63,395 bases of DNA from Collinsella sp. (GCA_018382295.1 JAGZQF010000014.1:1-63395); one strand, 5' to 3'; positions 18,356 through 27,110 are shown, counted from the stretch's first letter. Numbers and translations are program-made. Notes: a model not told the origin generated them from the sequence alone.

Positions 18356-19263
18356 GGCAGCGGCGCGCTCGCTGCGTCCATCCCACACGCGTGGCGCAGC
18401 GAGCGCATTGCCTCAACGAGGATGACACCGGCGATAGCAACCGTAATTGCCACCTCGAGCGGCATGTTCACAAACCAGAGCAACGTCATGAGATACGACC
18501 CGGCATTAAAGGCAAAGTGCAGCAGAATCGTGTAGCGGAGCTTTCCGGTCGTCACGAGCACCCAACCAAAGATGAGGCCGGCGGCACCCGCGTAGCAACC
18601 CTGCACCCAATTCATGTGCATAAAACCGAAGATTGCCGCCTGCAGCACAATCGCCGCGGCGATACCCCACGTGCTTGGGGCCGCCCAGGGCACCATGGCA
18701 CCGTCCTGCGCGCTCGCACGACGCCGGCGCTTCCAAAGTGGGCGGCACTGCGGATTAAACGCTCGGAGCGAAAACTCAAAAATAATGCCGCGCACCAGCA
18801 GCTCTTCACAAAACGGGGCGCCGAGCACCGTGGTCAGGACGGCCAGATAGTTGGTGTCGCCCATGCCCGTCTCCTCGACAAGTTCGCTGTAATCGGCCGC
18901 GGCATCGGGCAGCAGCGACAGCACGGCGTCGGTCACGTAGCCAACGACCACCTGCAGGGCCAGGCCAATCACGATAACGCAGGCAATACGTTTCCACGCC
19001 CCACGCGCTCCCCCGCCGAGCGGATGTGCGCTTTGCCGGCGTGCCATAAACGAACGCGGCCACAGATAACGCCACCACAGCAGCGCCATCAAAAACGATG
19101 CCGTCTGCGCGACGGCCTGAAGCAATTGAATGTCGAGGTCATCGATCGAAAAACCCATGAACACCGATGCGACGCCAAGGGCGGAGAACAAAACGACGCT
19201 CAGGGCAATATCGGCAGCGACGACGCCAAAACAGGCAAGCGCCCAAATCATCGCATTGAGCAT
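18352..19263 (-). CDS. CPBP family intramembrane glutamic metalloprotease
   Basis: 303 residues with about eight membrane helices. The three CPBP motifs are in order: EELLVRG (EExxxR) near residue 160, FGFMH (FxxxH) near 213, and HFAFN (HxxxN) near 248, in the Abi/CAAX protease-bacteriocin-processing family. It would cut substrates within the membrane; some members confer bacteriocin self-immunity. GGGAGGAGG lies 5 nt before the ATG at 19263. It starts 23 nt after an orphan RelB-like antitoxin gene in the place where a toxin would be expected, and it may be co-transcribed with it. Confidence 0.85.
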   Translation of the reverse strand: MLNAMIWALACFGVVAADIALSVVLFSALGVASVFMGFSIDDLDIQLLQAVAQTASFLMALLWWRYLWPRSFMARRQSAHPLGGGARGAWKRIACVIVIGLALQVVVGYVTDAVLSLLPDAAADYSELVEETGMGDTNYLAVLTTVLGAPFCEELLVRGIIFEFSLRAFNPQCRPLWKRRRRASAQDGAMVPWAAPSTWGIAAAIVLQAAIFGFMHMNWVQGCYAGAAGLIFGWVLVTTGKLRYTILLHFAFNAGSYLMTLLWFVNMPLEVAITVAIAGVILVEAMRSLRHACGMDAASAPLP

Positions 19264-19286
19264 GCCAACCTCCTCCCGACGACTAG

Positions 19287-19508
19287 TCATTGGGGACGTT
19301 CTTCAACGACTAGCTGTTGGGGACACTCTTTGCCAAAGGCCCCGCTGGGCGAGATGTCGAACGGGAAGGTGCCGCAGCGATTGAACGCGGCGATAAACAT
19401 GCGGATGGCGTTGGACGGCGTGGTGCCCACGAGCTGGGTTGCCGCCGCGAAGGCTGCCTTCTCCTCGGGCAAGACCTTCGCGACTACGGGGGTCATGTGT
19501 TCTGCCAT
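19287..19508 (-). CDS. RelB/DinJ-family antitoxin, apparently orphan
   Basis: 73 residues, MAEHMTPVVAKVLPEEKAAF through TTPSNAIRMFIAAF. The TPSNAIRMF segment followed by FPFDI is the conserved ribbon-helix-helix end of RelB/DinJ antitoxins. AAGGAAG lies 4 nt before the ATG at 19508. RelB antitoxins normally bind and autoregulate with a RelE/YafQ toxin encoded just downstream. Here the next minus-strand gene is a CPBP protease and no toxin frame fits in the 23-nt gap, so this is a solitary antitoxin or a remnant. Candidate operator repeats lie upstream at 19611-19640. Confidence 0.75.
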   Translation of the reverse strand: MAEHMTPVVAKVLPEEKAAFAAATQLVGTTPSNAIRMFIAAFNRCGTFPFDISPSGAFGKECPQQLVVEERPQ

Positions 19509-19610
19509 GGCGCTTCCTTTTTGAAACGACGGTAGTGCGGATAGATGCGGGCCACGCGGCTGGGCGACGGGCTGTGAAGGCAACCCGATTGGCCCGCATC
19601 CGGAGTATGT

Positions 19611-19650
19611 TTCTGCGGCGTTGGTATTACTTGGTATTCCTAAGTATTAC
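19611..19650 (-). promoter_or_regulatory. Repeated GGTATTAC/AGTATTAC boxes upstream of relB
   Basis: Three 10-bp direct repeats (GGTATTACTT, GGTATTCCTA, AGTATTACCC) lie about 105 nt upstream of the antitoxin start. They could be operator half-sites for the ribbon-helix-helix protein. No matching hexamer pair was found with certainty. Confidence 0.35.
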
Positions 19651-19675
19651 CCCGCAGATAGAATACCACACCCGA

Positions 19676-19702
19676 CCCCATGGGGACGGAGGAAAACGAA
19701 TC
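19676..19702. repeat. Dispersed palindrome, family C, half copy
   Basis: CCCCATGGGGACGGAGGAAA then ACGAATC matches one arm of the 82-bp palindrome at 7959. The other arm is absent. Confidence 0.6.
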
Positions 19703-19723
19703 ATTTTGTTGCTCAGTTAGTAT

Positions 19724-21100
19724 TTAGAGCGTGATGATGTCCGAGATATCGAGGGCCTGAACGTCGACGACATCGTGCGTGGCGAGCAAGAGCGTGCGAC
19801 CGTCGAGCAGGTCGAGCACGGCCTCGGCCGTCGCATCGCGCGCGGCGGCGTCCAGGCCGGTAAAGGGCTCATCCAGAATGACGGCACAGCCGCCACACAG
19901 CAGGGCTCGAGCGATCTCAACACGACGGCGCTGCCCGCCCGAAAGCTCAGCCACGCGAACATGCACGTCGATTCCCGGCACCAACCGGCGCAGCAAGGTC
20001 GTAGCGTTCGAAGCATCCACGCGCGCATCGGCACACACCAGTACGTTATCCAAAGCCGAGGCGCCCTCTACCAGACGTACATCCTGAAACACCATCGAGC
20101 ACGGCGCGCACTCCCCCGCTGCCAACGAAAGCAGCGTCGACTTGCCCATGCCCGAAGCGCCCATCACACAGATACGCCCACCCGCGGGCACGTTGAGTGC
20201 CAGACCATCCAGCGCCGGCGCCCAGGGCGCACGATCGCCCACGGCAAGCGCAAGCTCCGCTGCAGCGCCATCGCTCGCAGCCCCCGCACGCCCGCGCAGT
20301 CCATGCCCGTGCGCCCGCACGGCCGCGCGCCACGCCACGGGTCCCGAAACCCGCAGCAGCCACACCAGCACGCGCTCACAAGCCCACGAGGCGGCAACGA
20401 CCAGCACGGTCCACGCCAGCAAATCAGCCGTCTCAATCAAAAGCTTTGCCTGATAGATACGCTCACCCACGGTGCCCACCGCCATGCCGATCAGCTCGGC
20501 TGCCACGCCGGCCTTCCAGCTCATGCCGATCACGGCGCGGGCGCACGAAAGCACAAACGGCAGGACTTCGCGCCAGGTATGGGCGCAAAACAGGCGCCAG
20601 CCGCGCACGCCATGCAGACGGAACATCTGCTCCAGCGGTTTATTCACCTGTGCCAAGCCCTCGGCCAGCGAAAAATACACGCCCGGCAGCGCCATCAAAA
20701 AGACCGCCGCGATGCTCACACGTGCCGACCCCAACCAAATAAGCAGCAGGACCACCACACAGGCAACCGGCGTCGCCTTAACAAACGACAGCGCCGGAGC
20801 CACCAGGTGCGCAAACGCCCGCGAACGTGACGAAATCCCGGCAAGCACGCCACCACACACCGCGGCAAGCGCCAGCCCGCCCAGTATCCGCGCGCCCGAG
20901 CCCGCCAAGATCGCCCAGGTACCGTCATCGCACACCAGGCGCAGCAGCGCCAAGGCAACAGCACCCGGCCCCGGCAAGATCAGCGGCTGCGCCACCAGCG
21001 CCGCCACCAGCATCCACGCGGCAAGCCAAAAGGCGGCAACGGCACCTGATGCCGTCACCGCCTTCATACGCTCTATCATTTGTCGAGCAAACGCACGCAC
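19724..21100 (-). CDS. ABC transporter permease fused to ATP-binding domain (SsuC/TauC type)
   Basis: 458 residues. Residues 1 to about 250 form a binding-protein-dependent permease with about six helices and the EAA-like loop around FRLHGVRGWRLFCAHTWREV. Residues from about 275 form a compact ATPase with Walker A GASGMGKST, Q-loop VFQD, signature LSGGQRRRVE, Walker B VILDEPF and H-loop LLATHD. Permease and ATPase are normally separate subunits in the sulfonate/nitrate/thiamine-precursor class; here they are one chain and the ATPase part is short (about 185 residues). The GTG start follows GGAG and lies 3 nt after the stop of the binding-protein gene, so the two form one importer. The solute is unknown. 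Confidence 0.88.
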   Translation of the reverse strand: MRAFARQMIERMKAVTASGAVAAFWLAAWMLVAALVAQPLILPGPGAVALALLRLVCDDGTWAILAGSGARILGGLALAAVCGGVLAGISSRSRAFAHLVAPALSFVKATPVACVVVLLLIWLGSARVSIAAVFLMALPGVYFSLAEGLAQVNKPLEQMFRLHGVRGWRLFCAHTWREVLPFVLSCARAVIGMSWKAGVAAELIGMAVGTVGERIYQAKLLIETADLLAWTVLVVAASWACERVLVWLLRVSGPVAWRAAVRAHGHGLRGRAGAASDGAAAELALAVGDRAPWAPALDGLALNVPAGGRICVMGASGMGKSTLLSLAAGECAPCSMVFQDVRLVEGASALDNVLVCADARVDASNATTLLRRLVPGIDVHVRVAELSGGQRRRVEIARALLCGGCAVILDEPFTGLDAAARDATAEAVLDLLDGRTLLLATHDVVDVQALDISDIITL

Positions 21101-21103
21101 GGG

Positions 21104-22159
21104 CTACTCCAAGTAGTAGAAATCGTCAGCCGGAAGTTTACCACCCACGGCACTCGCATCCGCGTCGGACAGCACCTGCAGATACCCGCTAAGTGCCGCC
21201 TTCATATCCTTGCCCGTCTGGCAGACAAGCATGCACCCGGGAATCGCCTTCTCGGCGATCTTGGCGTTATCCACGATGCCGGCATCGACCACGGCCTGCG
21301 CCCAGTCTGCCGGCGCCGCATTGACGGCCTTAACGCTCGCCGCATGGCAGTTCAAGAACTCCGCCACGGCCTCGGGATGTTCCTCGGCAAACGCGCGGCG
21401 CACCACGGTCACACCCGTCAGCAGGCGCGAACCCGTGTCACCCGCCAGCTCATCCCACACATCGGTCAGACTTACCGGCACCGACAGCTTGCCTTCGCTC
21501 TTTGCGATGGCGGCGGTCTTGAACGGCTCCGGCAGCACGCCCACGGCGGACGGGTCGGCAAGCAGGGCCGACAGCACCTCGGTGGGCTCGCTCTTAAACT
21601 CGAGCGTCACCTGGCCGGTCAGGCCCGCGCGCTCCAGCAGGAAGTTCATGGCGTACTCTGGCGTGGTGCCCTTGCCCGTCATGTAGACGGTGCGACCCGC
21701 CAGATCGCCAAACGAGGCCACATTCGCGTCGCCCGTCACAACGTTCAGCACACCCAGCGTGTTGATGTCGATGACCTGCACCGCACCCTCGGTCTTGTTG
21801 TAGAGTACGCTCGCCACGTTGGCGGGTACCAGGGCAATGTCGATATCGCCCTGAATGACCTTGGGCACAATCTCATCGGCGGCAGTGTTGATCGCAAAGT
21901 CGAACTCATTGTCCGTCTCGCCATCGGCAGCCTGGTCCATAAACTGCACCAGGCCAATCGAGGTCGGCCCCTTGAGCGAGGCGACGTGCACCTCGACCGG
22001 CTCTGCGGCAGCACCGGCGCCGTCCGTGGCAGCCGAGCCCGCGGCGGACCCGGCACCGGCAGCCCCGCCGCCACAGCCCACGAGCGCAAGTGACAGGGCA
22101 CCCGCGGCGAGCGCCGAGGCAAACCCCCGGCGCGACATTTCAAAATCAAACGCGCGCAT
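21104..22159 (-). CDS. ABC transporter substrate-binding lipoprotein (SsuA/THI5-like)
   Basis: 351 residues. The N-terminus MRAFDFEMSRRGFASALAAG, then ALSLALVGC, is a lipoprotein signal with a twin-arginine-like SRRGF; the lipobox cysteine is near residue 29, followed by a Gly/Ala/Ser linker. The mature part (ASLKGPTSIGLVQFMDQA, then GDIDIALVPANVASVL) is a type-2 periplasmic-binding fold of the NMT1/SsuA class. It delivers its ligand to the fused permease-ATPase just downstream. The start ATG at 22159 is 2 nt after the hydrogenase stop, so the importer is translationally coupled to the hydrogenase. That pairing hints at a redox- or cofactor-related solute, but the ligand cannot be told. Confidence 0.85.
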   Translation of the reverse strand: MRAFDFEMSRRGFASALAAGALSLALVGCGGGAAGAGSAAGSAATDGAGAAAEPVEVHVASLKGPTSIGLVQFMDQAADGETDNEFDFAINTAADEIVPKVIQGDIDIALVPANVASVLYNKTEGAVQVIDINTLGVLNVVTGDANVASFGDLAGRTVYMTGKGTTPEYAMNFLLERAGLTGQVTLEFKSEPTEVLSALLADPSAVGVLPEPFKTAAIAKSEGKLSVPVSLTDVWDELAGDTGSRLLTGVTVVRRAFAEEHPEAVAEFLNCHAASVKAVNAAPADWAQAVVDAGIVDNAKIAEKAIPGCMLVCQTGKDMKAALSGYLQVLSDADASAVGGKLPADDFYYLE

Positions 22160-22161
22160 CG

Positions 22162-23973
22162 CTAGCACGTCCCCTCGTTAGGCATCGCCCATGCGTGATG
22201 GTCGGTATGCAGCAACTCCTCGGCCAGCGGCGAGAGCGGCTCACCCAAGAACTCGCGGTAGCACGCCTGGACATCGGGATTCTCGTGCGAGAAGCGAATG
22301 TCCGCAGCGGCATCCAGGCCCCAGAGCACCTGGCCACGCTCGGCTGCCAGCTCGCAGCCGTCGTGGATGGGCTGACCGCCGCCACCGACGCAGCCGCCCG
22401 GGCATGCCATAACCTCGACGAAGTCATAGCTCACGCGGCCGTCGCGAATCGCGTCGAGCAGACGGGCAACATTGCCCAGCCCGTGTGCCACGGCGACGCG
22501 CACCTGAGTGCCATCGATATCGGCCACGGCTTCCTTCCAGCCGTCCAGGCCGCGCACATCGGTAAAGAAGTCGGCGTCGGGATTCTTGCCCGTCACCAGG
22601 TAATAGGCCGAGCGCACGGCGGCCTCCATCACGCCGCCCGTGGCGCCAAAGATCACACCCGCGCCCGTGCCAAAGCCCAGCGGCGTATCGAGCGGCTCCT
22701 CAACCAGCGTATCCACGCTCACGTGGTTCGCGCGGATCATGCGCACCATCTCGCGCACCGTCAGCGCAACGTCAACGTCGGGCGCACCGCTCTCGCCCAC
22801 CATGCTGGGCAGCGCGCACTCGGCCTTCTTGGCCGTGCACGGCATCACGGACACCACAAACAGACGCTCGGGCTCCACGCCCAGCACCTTGGCGTAATAT
22901 GTCTTGGCGATAGCGCCGAACATCTGCTGCGGCGACTTGGACGTGGACAGGCTGTCGACAAACTCCGGATAGCGTGCCTTCACAAAGCGCACCCAGCCCG
23001 GGCAGCAGCTCGTGAACATGGGCCAGTTGCGGCTGTCGCCCTCGCTCTTGGCGGCCTTACCTAGGCGCTCGAGCAGCTCGGAGCCCTCCTCCATAATGGT
23101 GAGGTCGGCCGAGAAATCGGTGTCGAACACGTACTCAAAGCCCACGCGGCGCAGCGCACAAGCCAGGCGCTCGACGGTTGCCTCCTCGCGCGGAATGCCG
23201 AGTTCCTCGCCCCAGGCGCTACGCACGGCCGGCGCAATCTGCACCAGCACGATCTTGTCGGGATCGGCGATGGCGTCGAACACGGTCTCGGTATCGTCGC
23301 GCTCGCGCAGGGCGCCCGTCGGGCAATGCGTGATGCACTGACCGCACGCAACGCAATCGGTCTTGCCGATCGGCGCACGCCCGCGGGTGCCCACGGCGGT
23401 GTGCGTGGCACGGTTGGTCAGGTCCCAAATCCCTAAGCCCTGCACGCTCTCGCACACCTTGATACAGCGCATGCATTTAATGCACTTGTCGTTATCGCGG
23501 ATGATGGGGAAATCGAAGTCCCAGCCCTCGCCCGTCAAATGCCTTTGATACGGCAGATAGAAGATGCCCAGGTCGTTGGCGATGGTCTGCAGGTTGCAGT
23601 TACCGCTGCGCACGCAGCTCGTACAGCGCGAGTCGTGCTGGGACAGCAGCAGCTGCACGTTGGTGCGACGCGCCTCGCGGGCCTTGGGGCTGTTGGTGTG
23701 GACCACCATGCCGTCGAGCACGTAGTTGTTGCAGGCAGCAACCAGCTGATCGCAGCCCTCAACCTCGACCACGCACACGCGGCAACCGCCAATCTCGTTT
23801 AGATCGCGCAGGTAGCACAGGGTGGGAATCTGGATGCCGACGGACTTGGCCGCGTCCAGGATCGTGGTGCGCTCGGGCACCACGACCTCGCAATTATCGA
23901 TCGTGAGCTTGACCATGTTGAGTGCTCCGCTTTCGGTGTTGTCGCTGATAGTGGTTTTGCTGGGCTCTACCAT
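22162..23973 (-). CDS. [FeFe]-hydrogenase, group A, multi-cluster
   Basis: 603 residues. Order: 2Fe-2S ferredoxin domain (C53, C64, C67, C81), His/Cys 4Fe-4S cluster (H113, C117, C120, C126), two 4Fe-4S clusters (CIKCMRCIKVC from C164, CVACGQCITHC from C207) and the H-cluster domain: L1 TSCCPGW (C323/C324), L2 MPCTAKKAE (C379), L3 MACPGGCVGGGGQP (C524, C528). All ligands are present, so it should be active in H2 evolution or uptake once matured by HydEFG, which are not in this window. GGAGG lies 8 nt before the ATG. It overlaps the upstream NuoF/GltD hybrid by 7 nt. This pairing matches the HydDB group A2 (glutamate-synthase-like partner) rather than the trimeric bifurcating type. Confidence 0.93.
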   Translation of the reverse strand: MVEPSKTTISDNTESGALNMVKLTIDNCEVVVPERTTILDAAKSVGIQIPTLCYLRDLNEIGGCRVCVVEVEGCDQLVAACNNYVLDGMVVHTNSPKAREARRTNVQLLLSQHDSRCTSCVRSGNCNLQTIANDLGIFYLPYQRHLTGEGWDFDFPIIRDNDKCIKCMRCIKVCESVQGLGIWDLTNRATHTAVGTRGRAPIGKTDCVACGQCITHCPTGALRERDDTETVFDAIADPDKIVLVQIAPAVRSAWGEELGIPREEATVERLACALRRVGFEYVFDTDFSADLTIMEEGSELLERLGKAAKSEGDSRNWPMFTSCCPGWVRFVKARYPEFVDSLSTSKSPQQMFGAIAKTYYAKVLGVEPERLFVVSVMPCTAKKAECALPSMVGESGAPDVDVALTVREMVRMIRANHVSVDTLVEEPLDTPLGFGTGAGVIFGATGGVMEAAVRSAYYLVTGKNPDADFFTDVRGLDGWKEAVADIDGTQVRVAVAHGLGNVARLLDAIRDGRVSYDFVEVMACPGGCVGGGGQPIHDGCELAAERGQVLWGLDAAADIRFSHENPDVQACYREFLGEPLSPLAEELLHTDHHAWAMPNEGTC

Positions 23974-25799
23974 TCCAGGTTCCTCCCTCCACGGAACGCG
24001 CCAAAGCCAAAGTGGTCGCAACGCAGGCAGCGGCTTGCCTCTTGGCGCGCCTCCTGCTCGGTAAGGCCCTGCTCGACCAGATTCCAATCGTGAATGCGCT
24101 CGCCGGCCTCGCGCTCGCCCAACTCGCAGCGGCCGCACTCGTGCTTACCCTTAAACTGAACGGTCGGCAGCTCCACGTCGAGCTTAATCTTGTGGTCGAA
24201 GCCCAGGTAGTGATCGATGTTTGCCGAAGCCACACGGCCGGCGTTGATAGCACGGATGACGGTGGCGGGGCCGGTCTGGCAGTCGCCGCCGCTAAAGAGG
24301 CCATCGAGGTTGGGCACGGCACCGTCCGAATCGGTGACGACGCGACCCCACTCGCAGGCGATGCCCATGTCCTCAAACGGCTTGGAGTCGATGTCCTGGC
24401 CGATGGCCACAAACACGCGCTCGCAGGGAATGACGCACTCGGGTGTGGCGGCGGCACGCGGGGCCGGACGCCCACGACGGGGCTCGCCGATAATCTGCGG
24501 CTGCACGCGCAGACCGCTCACGCGACCGTCCTCGCCCGTCTCGATGGCGAGCGGGGCGGTCAACTCCAGCACCTCGCAGCCCTCGGCCTGGGCGCCGGCA
24601 ATCTCGGCATCCTGGGCCGTCATGTCGCAGATGCGACGGCGGTAGACGATGCTCACCTTTTCGGCACCGCAGCGCACGGCAGAGCGCGCCACGTCCATGG
24701 CCACGTTGCCGCCGCCGATGACGCACACGCGCTGGCCGCTCAGGTCGGGCAGCGCGTCGTCGCCGATGGCGCGCAGCATCTTGACGGCCGATTCCACGCC
24801 GGGCGCCTCTTCGCCCGGAAGGCCGAGCTTCTTATCGCTGTGGGCACCGATGGCCAGGTAGACGGCATCGAACTCGTCGCGCAGGCGGGCAAGCCCCTCG
24901 CCGTTGACGGAGTGGTCGAGTTCCACGTCGATGCCGGCGCTCAAGATCCAGTCGATCTCGGCCTGCAGGCGCTCGCGTGGCAGACGGTAGCTGGGAATGC
25001 CATAGCGAAGCATGCCGCCCAGGTGGTGGCGCTGCTCAAAGATGGTCACCTTATGGCCCATCACGGCCAGGTAGTAGGCGCAGGAAAGGCCGGCCGGGCC
25101 GCCGCCAATCACGGCGATGCGCTTGCCGGTGTTGTCGGCCACGCTAGGCCTGTAATCGTTGAGGTCGCTGTGCTCAACGGCAAAACGCTTGAGGGCGAGG
25201 ATATTCATGGGGTCATCGACCATGCCACGGCGGCAGTGCATCTCGCAGGGATGCTCGCACACCAGGCCACAAACGAGCGGCAGCGGGTTGTTCTTGCGGA
25301 TGACCTTGACGGCATCGGCATAGCGGCCGGCCTCGACCAGCGAAATGTAACCGGGAATGTCGACGTGAGCCGGGCAGCCCGAGACGCACGGGACGCGGGC
25401 CTCGCGGTCAAAGCCACAGGAGTGCTCGCGGATGTGGTGCTCAAAATCGTCACGGAAACCGCGGATAGCCGTAAGCGCCATGGCACCGGCCTCGTAACCG
25501 ATGGCGCAGTCGCTCGAAAGATAGATGGTGCGGGCGGTGCGCTCAATCAGATTGAGCGTGGACTCGTCGGCGCGGCCCTCGAGCACATCGGCGAGCAGAT
25601 CGCTCAGCGCGCTCAGGCCCACGCGGCAGGGCGTGCACTTGCCGCAGCTCTGGGTGGAGCACAGGTTGACGAGCGCTGCCGTAAACTCAACGGGACACGG
25701 GGCGAGCGAACTCACCGCCAGACGACGTCCGAGCGCATCGTGCAGGTCGTCCATGACGGCCTGAGCGTGGCTGCGTTCCATTACGTGCAGTCGAGCCAT
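23967..25799 (-). CDS. Hybrid subunit: NuoF-type 4Fe-4S domain fused to NfnB/GltD-like flavoprotein
   Basis: 610 residues. Residues 30-135 match only the C-terminal 4Fe-4S part of NuoF (SCGKCTPCRVG, C52, C55, C58, fourth cysteine C98); the FMN/NADH-binding part is missing. From about residue 140 it is a glutamate-synthase small-subunit-like domain: CVSGCPAHVDIPGYISLV, VCEHPCEMHC (4Fe-4S ligands), FAD loop IGGGPAGLSCAYYL, second dinucleotide loop IGGGNVAMDVARS, and SGGDCQTGPATVIRAI. It likely passes electrons between NAD(P)H and the hydrogenase encoded immediately downstream (7-nt overlap). GAGAGGGG lies 5 nt before the ATG. The C-terminus adds cysteines (CGRCELGE, CLRCDHFG), a possible further metal site. 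Confidence 0.88.
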   Translation of the reverse strand: MARLHVMERSHAQAVMDDLHDALGRRLAVSSLAPCPVEFTAALVNLCSTQSCGKCTPCRVGLSALSDLLADVLEGRADESTLNLIERTARTIYLSSDCAIGYEAGAMALTAIRGFRDDFEHHIREHSCGFDREARVPCVSGCPAHVDIPGYISLVEAGRYADAVKVIRKNNPLPLVCGLVCEHPCEMHCRRGMVDDPMNILALKRFAVEHSDLNDYRPSVADNTGKRIAVIGGGPAGLSCAYYLAVMGHKVTIFEQRHHLGGMLRYGIPSYRLPRERLQAEIDWILSAGIDVELDHSVNGEGLARLRDEFDAVYLAIGAHSDKKLGLPGEEAPGVESAVKMLRAIGDDALPDLSGQRVCVIGGGNVAMDVARSAVRCGAEKVSIVYRRRICDMTAQDAEIAGAQAEGCEVLELTAPLAIETGEDGRVSGLRVQPQIIGEPRRGRPAPRAAATPECVIPCERVFVAIGQDIDSKPFEDMGIACEWGRVVTDSDGAVPNLDGLFSGGDCQTGPATVIRAINAGRVASANIDHYLGFDHKIKLDVELPTVQFKGKHECGRCELGEREAGERIHDWNLVEQGLTEQEARQEASRCLRCDHFGFGAFRGGRNLEW

Positions 25800-26029
25800 A
25801 AGATCCCCTCTCACATGGCAGCCCGGAGGCGAGGCCGGGCGAAATTGCTACACGCACAACACTGACCTAAAAAGTTGTGAGGTCTCCATACGGTTCGGCA
25901 GGCGGTATAAAATGTCACCCTCAGCGGTGAAATAGAACATTACCGCAGATAAATGCCATATTTGATAAAACGCGTTACCAAATTGCAATATTCAATGTGA
26001 AAAAGAGCGCCTTACTATTTTTCCTTTTT
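25800..26029. other. Upstream region of the hydrogenase operon
   Basis: No gene seen. The stretch 25900-26029 is AT-rich for this genome and must hold the minus-strand promoter, but no hexamer pair stands out and no clear Rex or FNR palindrome was recognised. Confidence 0.5.
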
Positions 26030-26091
26030 GATCCGTTTTCCTCCGTCCCCTTCGGATCACATGATCCCTTGGGAACGGAGGAAAACGGATC
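26030..26091. repeat. Dispersed palindrome, family C, copy 2 (full)
   Basis: A perfect inverted repeat with arms GATCCGTTTTCCTCCGT / ACGGAGGAAAACGGATC around a 28-nt loop. It is the same sequence family as 7959-8040. It lies between the EFR1 gene and the hydrogenase operon. Confidence 0.85.
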
Positions 26092-26139
26092 GTTTTTGGT
26101 GCAAAAGGGCCAGGTTTGTTTGCACCAATCTCACTTGCG

Positions 26140-26901
26140 CTAGATGAAGAGCTCGCATTCCTTCCGCGCGACGCAAACCTTGCTCAGCATCTGGGAAACA
26201 GCGGATAGCTTGTTGGGATCAAGCTTACGAGCGCCTCGCGGACATACGGCAATGCAGCGCATGCAGGAGATGCACGCCTCGCCAGCTGCTCGTTTGGGGT
26301 CACCCTTGTCGATAGCACAAACGGGGCACGCCGCGGCGCATGCACCGCAGGAGACACAATCCCCTGTTGCCTCGGGTGCCATGCGGTGACCTCCGGCTTG
26401 TTTATAAGGACGATTGCCGGGAATAGAGGGCTCGGATGTATCCTCAGCCAACAGCTTTTGCTGAATTTGCTGCGCAAACTCTGCGAGCTGCGCCGTATCC
26501 TGCGCATCCGGACGACCGGCAGCAAACTGTCGTGCAATGGAATGTTCTGCAATGGCTGCAACTGCCGCGATCACCCGGAATCCCGCATGCTTCGCAACGT
26601 CCTCCAGCTCTACGAGCGTGTCCTCAAACGCGCGGTTTCCGTATACGCAAACCAAAACAGCCCGAGCCCCGTTGCCGCGCACCATGCCCAACCGGTCAGC
26701 CACCACAGCCGGGATTCTACCGGCATACGCCGGCACAGAGATTACGGCCACGTCGTCCTCGGTCATCGAGACAGCGCTGAAATCTAGCCCGCTAACGGTC
26801 AGATCGACGGTAACGGTATTCTTGTCCAGTGCCCCGGCCACAAGGCCAGACACCTTCTGCGTTCCACCCGTCGGACTAAACACAATTTCGAATACGCTCA
26901 T
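26140..26901 (-). CDS. EFR1-type flavodoxin-like protein with two 4Fe-4S clusters
   Basis: 253 residues. Residues 1-160 form a flavodoxin-like domain; the FMN-phosphate loop is FSPTGGTQKV near residue 7. Residues 190-240 hold two 4Fe-4S motifs, CVSCGACAAACPVC and CISCMRCIAVC. This is the EFR1 (extended ferredoxin) architecture of anaerobes, thought to carry electrons in the cytoplasm. GGGGAGGG lies before the ATG at 26901; an earlier in-frame start has no site. It is upstream of and on the same strand as the hydrogenase cluster but separated by 340 nt and a palindrome, so it is probably its own unit, though functionally a plausible partner. Confidence 0.85.
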   Translation of the reverse strand: MSVFEIVFSPTGGTQKVSGLVAGALDKNTVTVDLTVSGLDFSAVSMTEDDVAVISVPAYAGRIPAVVADRLGMVRGNGARAVLVCVYGNRAFEDTLVELEDVAKHAGFRVIAAVAAIAEHSIARQFAAGRPDAQDTAQLAEFAQQIQQKLLAEDTSEPSIPGNRPYKQAGGHRMAPEATGDCVSCGACAAACPVCAIDKGDPKRAAGEACISCMRCIAVCPRGARKLDPNKLSAVSQMLSKVCVARKECELFI

Positions 26902-27110
26902 CGAGGCACCCTCCCCTACGCCTGGCAACGCGTCAAGCCGCTTTCACATCCAGCCAGAGTATACGGCACGTGGGGTCCCCGTTTTGATGCACCAAGCACC
27001 CCAATGCACCCACCCTACGCTGTCTGCCTCTTCGTTTTGTATAAATTACGGTACAGATTGTATATATTTACGGGATACCGCCGTGTTCTCCCGAGGTACC
27101 CCATCCTGGC
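26902..27110. other. Intergenic, no gene; conserved lead-in to inverted-end element 2
   Basis: 209 nt. The last ~70 nt resemble 13437-13510: TGTATAAAT, then GGTAC, a second TGTATA, then GAGGTACCCCATCCTGG. The TTGTAT and TATATT patches could be promoter elements pointing into the element, but this is weak. Confidence 0.45.

Noticed and set aside
19264..19286. A RelE-type toxin gene after the antitoxin
   Set aside because: Only 23 nt separate the antitoxin stop from the CPBP start; no toxin frame exists there in any phase.
24012..25865. A plus-strand open frame opposite the NuoF/GltD hybrid
   Set aside because: Shadow of a high-GC gene with all Fe-S and FAD motifs on the other strand.
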